Shown here piece after piece: positions 58,852 to 64,000 of a stretch of 64,000 nt of DNA. The translations under genes were made by a program, and so were the position numbers. The stretch is from Dipylidium caninum. Taxonomy: Eukaryota > Platyhelminthes > Cestoda > Cyclophyllidea > Dipylidiidae. The notes beneath the pieces are model-generated. The model saw only the letters and a program-made list of their open reading frames with translations. It was not told the origin of the DNA and did not search any database. Location: positions 496,001 to 560,000 of the forward strand of contig QEYB01001522.1 in NCBI GenBank assembly GCA_017562135.1. The letters are read 5' to 3'. Positions within the stretch are counted from its first letter, which is position 1; each line of letters opens with the position of its first letter.

Positions 58852-61800
58852 GAGGATGCGGCTTGGCAAAGCGGTCGGGCTGGGGCGCACCATCACGACA
58901 GACTAAATTTGCAGTCAGGATATTGCCGACGCAAAGCGGAGGTTTCCTAGGTGAACGCCACAGACTCAAACCGGTACGGGGCTCGCTGCAGGAAATAATC
59001 GCGTAATGGATGAGGCGAAGCAGGCTTCCTTACCACCAGACCAAAAAATAGGTTTCGAGGTGTCGGCAAGGCAGATTGGCTGTAGAAATCAACATCTGTG
59101 GTCCATTTGCGCTGCTTTCAACCGACGAACACGGAGGATCAAATGAGAGCGGCATTCACTGGAGAAATGTGGGAGATGCTAATCGCTAGGCATCGCACCC
59201 AAACAGAACCTGACTCGTCGTGAAACATGTATCTACAGCGGATAAAATAAGAGCACCATCTGTCAGTTGCATGGGTGTACCAATTTGACAGCCTTTTTTG
59301 TCTTAGATGAGTGGAGGTTGTGGAATGACTGTAACATCGTCAATTTTGGTCATTTCGATGCAGCAGACTGTTACCGGACATGCGGTCCTGAATTCCCTCT
59401 CGTGAATGATTGAAGAACGCCCTCACCCCTCGGTCAACCGATGAGCATTGAAGTGGCTTGCCATTGTCAATCCGCAACAAAGTCGCCCTCCCTTGGTAGT
59501 GGGGGTTGGGTCCTGCCGTCTCAAAGTATCTCCACGGTCTTCACAAATCGAGCCAATGCAACGCTTTCCTATATTCTCGCCTCCCTCAGTCTTTTTTGAC
59601 TTACCTCAGCCTTGGTTGTAAAGGGGACGCTCATTTGGATGACGCGGTCAGAGAAGACGGCACCTGGGTTCTACACTACAGTCGGCTGTCCAAGTGGTTA
59701 CAGGCGAAACTGCCAGGACATGAAACTCGAGACGAAACAGAAGCAACTGGTGCCCAAAATGATCTTTTTATAAAGTACGGCACTAGTGAGCTTGTCTATC
59801 ATGATAATATCGAACGGAGAAGTGCAATTCTTAGGGTTTTATCCATCTCGCTTGCAAAATAGAGTCCTGCACTGTGACCTCCACTTAAAAACTTTAACGT
59901 TGACTTGGTTCCCGGCATGGAAAAGCGCGTGGCCGAGAAATGCAAATTTCCCGTGAAGCGAACAGTCGGATGGTGAAATGTACGGCTGGAAGGAGTGGGA
60001 ATATGGGGTTAGTGCTGGCGCACTAATGCCAAAAGTAGACAGCACCACACAATATGCTCTCCAAGCTGGGCGGGATATTTAATTCCCCACTTGATTTTGG
60101 ATGGGAAGTGGTCACCGGAAGTCATTAGAACGCTTTGTCAAACATCCCGCGCCGTCAACGTCTCATCATCCCTAGCATGCCCCCGCACGCAAACCGGTCC
60201 CCAACTGCGCGAACGTCCGTCCCCAGACTGTCTGGCTTTCCCGTCCAAAATGTCGCGCATCACCACTGCCATACACAGCGCCAGAGGTCATTCGCGCTGT
60301 CTCCGTCTCGCAAAATCATTGGCGGCCCATGGGGCGATTGTTCACTGTTTGGGCAGACGTAAGACGTGCAGTTAGCTGCCGTTTTGAGAAAAACTGCACC
60401 TTTCTGCTGACAGCATTTCTCAAGAGAAAATACTGAGCTCATGGCAACGGAAGGCACTGGGTTGCGTAGGTAAATTTCTTACATCTTAAAATTGTCAAGA
60501 CGTAGTGGTGTGAATGGAGTGCAACTGAACAAGCGTAATAAAGCGAAAAAAAACTGTTGAAAGAGTAATCTAGTCAGTTAAACTTTTACTCTACTTATTC
60601 TGATTGTGTGAGGAGCAGCTCCGTCGGTGCGGGGTCTTTCCGCGGCGTCGTAAAAGCTCCTACTTCCTCCTCGAGTCAGACAGTCAATCAGAGTGATCTG
60701 ACGATGAAATGATGAATACCGCCGAGGGTTTAGCAGAAAGCTGACCTCTTAGATTGGAGCATTCTGTGAGATGAACACCCAGCCGGAAAGAAAAAAGACG
60801 TGCATGCAGATGCGAGGATAATCGCCTCGTTTTCAGGCTGTCTCCAGCACAGACGACAGTCTAAGCGGTCAGAAGAAGTTACAGACTCGGGTAAGTATGA
60901 CAGTTCTCTGCGTCTGTTTTAAATTATTTGAAGTAGCAGATTAACGAGGAGAGTCGCAGGTGAAAATTTTAAACGTGCGTATTCTCAGAGAAGAAAAATA
61001 AGAAGAAGAATAAAGGCATGCTGAAAGAATGGCCCTTGATTTAAAAAGGGGAAGTGGCCTCAGTCGTGAGTAGGCCAAGACGCATCGGTGGATTTGGGAG
61101 GAGAGTTACCCACAAACGAGCGTGTAACGTTAGCAACCTGTGAGACTCCACTTTTGGGGCCTTAAAGTGGCGTTTGTCTTTCCCTTTGGGTGAATGTCAT
61201 CAAGACCTGAATAATAGCGATTTTTTGCTTCTGTTGAATGGTTCAGTACTTCTCATCCTGGTCAGGGCAAGACGAGCCCAACTATGTTTGCTCACAGTGG
61301 AAATACAACCATAAAAGCGTTTATCGCTAACGACCTAATCGTGCGATGAGAAGACGAGTCGTGAGAAAGGAGTTCTGGGAGACACTAAGAAGGGTTATTT
61401 AATGTCCCAAGATTAAAGAGTAGATCTTCCAGTAAATAAATGCAAAGTAGCAGTGGTTTTTCGTGGAACGACTTTGTTCACGTCAATACTATTTGTAAAT
61501 GACATGTGACTTATTATTTGGCCAGTGGGTTCATTCATGTGTTACTGATGTTGGGTCACACTAACACATTTCCCCTGGGAGGAGTCAGTATAATGAAGTT
61601 AAACCACGTAGGAAGTTGATTTTGTTATTCTCCTCTTCATTGTTGAGACGATCAGTAGTGAGGAGGTTGTGCCTGGTACGGCCGGAGGGGCTACGAAGGA
61701 CACAGGCGCACGCGGCTCTCCCGAGAGCCGGCGAGAGGACGCAACTGGCGCCACGGGATGATGCCCTGGCCTGGGAAAGGTCGGCCCATTCTAACGTCAT

Positions 61801-64000
61801 TCCCATCCGCCCACTCACACGAGACCAATCGAGTAAATCATCACCGTCCACTTGGACTTCAAATGCCAGCCTTTCCGACGTGCAGATGTTTATTCGCTGG
61901 AATATGTCACTCGCGTCTTTCTTCGAATAAACTATTCGCAGTTCAGGGCGTTATGCAACTGGTTGTCGCATAGTTGTGGGGACTCCGGTGGGTGACTCAA
62001 TCCGCGTTCAGTAAATCACCTTTCGCCGGTAAAAAGGAAGCCGCTGGTCCTCCATCACGAAATGCAGGAGAAAGAGGTGGCGTTTTAAATTATTGCGTGA
62101 TTACCCTCACTCCTTCTCCAGGATATCCCAGTTTGGGTGCAGTTCTTACAAGTTTATTTATCCCTCCCGCTCTCATCCCCCAACCACTAGCATGGGGTGA
62201 CTCCCGCAAACCCTCTTGGCGGCATGGCTATGGCTGGTGTTAGTGAGGCGGAGCAGAGCGCCTTGCGAATCCTCCTCCCTTCATGCAGACTGCAGAAACT
62301 GCAAGGCTTCCCGTGGCATCGGACTTGTGGCGCTCACCTGCAACTTCTCTTCGACCATTGCGCGTCGACTACACTGGCAGTGGCGAGGAGGAGGCCAGTA
62401 CCTGCGAAAGCCCACTCACACATCCGATCTCAGGGAATTCAACAGATAATTACGCAAGGGTTTATGTATCGTGCTACACTATCTCATTTGCCTATTAGGC
62501 ACCATATTTTCATTGAGCTAGCAGGAAAAGACCGTTAAGCGCCAGTCCAACAAATGTGCTCTTATTCAAAACAGTGAAAATTTTCATTGAGAAAAGTACT
62601 GCATTTGTTATTAATTTTTGAGAAGAAAAAATGTGGACAAGTGAAAGCACGAGGAATAAAATTTCAATTTAGGTTGTGGGGAGCAATTTCCAGTTGTCGA
62701 GAGGTCGCATAGGGGAATCCATCATCTCGACAAAAGATATATGGCCTTCTTACGTGTTAAAATTTTAAGTTCGACTTTGCTCTCAAACTCAGGCGAAGGA
62801 AACTTGCAGTTTCCCTTGAAGGCTGCAAAGTGAAAATTCCTAGCGGCAGTGGTCAATAGGCGGGAAAGGAAAGGGAGGAAAAGCAGAAGCTTTCTCCCCC
62901 AGATCGTCCAAGTGAAGTGGGGAGTGCGAGAGGGGTTCGCGGTAAGGCGAGAAGTACGGGGAGAAAAGGGGCGGAGGCACTGGCAATTGCTCTGGCCTCC
63001 CCCACACAGTTGGTCTGTCCGCCCGCGGTCGCAGATGCTCGAGCCCACTGGAGCATGCGACATGCACCAGCACACTCGCGTTTGGACTTGGGCTCACAAG
63101 CCCACTCACTCTCCCTCAACTCAGCATAACCGACCGCGACGGCGTAATTATCCGGCCGAATGGATCAGTCTCCACTAATTAGTGGATTTTGCAGCGGTGC
63201 CATTTGGAAGAAAAGGAAAGGATAAAGGCGATTTGTGGCCGACAGGCGTAATCCAAAGGGATCAGTCGGTTTGGCCGCAAAATGTTGTCTGCAAGTAGCA
63301 CGCAGATAAACGTACGGACTTTCATTAACATCAAATAAGTGCAAAGAGGAGAGAAACACGAGGAATTGGAATCCCTCACTCGAGAGCGCGACAAACATGC
63401 GAAAATATTTTAGGGCGCACCATTTTCCTAACTACCATGTTAAGGCGCCGTTCGGCAGTGTTCCCGTCCTGTCCGCAGGTGGCTTTCACGAAGGGGCCGA
63501 ATAGCCGTAGATGGTGCAACAGCCGCCGAAGAGTGGGCCGGCAACCCAGAGTGAGAGACATCAGCCCGGAGGGCCCGGAAGGCTGTCCTGGAAAGTTTAT
63601 GGCACATTTTGAAGAACGAGTGTGAAGATACTCTGGTTAATTTCAGTTACGAAGTGCTCCGACGCAGTCCTCCCCTAACACGATGCCGCGGTAAATATGA
63701 GAAAATTTGATGTGCGCATTTGTTGTTATCAACAGCAGCCCATATTTTCCGCGTTCACTTGAGTTCACAGCTCGGAGCACCTTCAAGCAGCTCGTGCGGG
63801 TCACTTCCCCAGACTGCAAAAGTTTTGGAACCGTGTTGGTAGAGGCCTCGGGGCAGAGCGATTAACGCAAGTTATCATGGCCGACTTAAGGCGGCGATGG
63901 ATTTTCTGCCGCACGTGTGAAAGAGAATCTCTCCTGTTCAAAGGAATATCATCCAGAAAGTCCCTTTTCAATGCCTTTGATGCATGTCATTGGGAGAACT

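Larger units (their letters stand above)
49950..64000. other. 14-kb region without recognisable genes
   Basis: Both strands carry only short ORFs with no recognised domain, signal peptide plus membrane segment, or repeated exon-like pattern. Microsatellites and a short tandem duplication are listed separately. No rRNA, tRNA or mobile-element protein was recognised. Confidence 0.55.

Noticed and set aside
62840..63130. Several overlapping 70-117-codon ORFs on both strands
   Set aside because: They are open in many frames because the stretch is GC-rich and poor in stop codons; the compositions are Arg/Ser/Pro-rich with no domain.

Overview
The window is animal nuclear DNA, most likely from a parasitic flatworm, and a tapeworm (cestode) is my best guess. 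The genes are multi-exon with GT-AG introns and have clear animal orthologues. Intron sizes are bimodal: several introns are only 32 to 39 bases long next to introns of 0.5 to 1.2 kb, a pattern known from flatworms. The species cannot be fixed from the sequence alone.

The left 26 kb is gene-dense, and all three genes are on the + strand. Bases 1-6653 hold the 3' part of a BAZ1/ACF1-type chromatin-remodelling subunit (DDT region, WHIM motifs, two PHD fingers, acidic stretch, bromodomain), with its 5' end outside the window. Bases 9731-14144 encode a complete p70 ribosomal protein S6 kinase (RPS6KB type), reconstructed from ten in-phase exons to 547 residues. Bases 15279-25931 encode a complete BRE1/RNF20-type E3 ubiquitin ligase for histone H2B, reconstructed from sixteen in-phase exons to 1139 residues and ending in the diagnostic RING. 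Two of the three act on chromatin and the third in TOR growth signalling. I see no sign that they work as one unit.

The right 38 kb looks different: higher GC, few T runs and very little recognisable coding sequence. One gene on the - strand (40559-47811) appears to encode a single-pass membrane protein with a signal peptide, a Thr-rich stalk, a Cys/Arg-rich juxtamembrane segment and a long low-complexity tail. Its family is not recognised. Just upstream is a GC-rich, promoter-like stretch with two CCAAT motifs around a GC box. At 48331-48718 (+) an isolated exon-like block matches the N-terminal UBA-like domain of ariadne (ARIH1) RBR ubiquitin ligases. No catalytic RBR region is identifiable downstream and a RING1 cysteine seems lost, so it is probably a gene fragment or pseudogene.

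The rest (25932-40558 and about 49950-64000) is intergenic, with a few microsatellites and purine/pyrimidine-alternating tracts. I found no tRNA, rRNA, CRISPR array, recognisable transposase or reverse transcriptase, and no clearly new multi-gene system.
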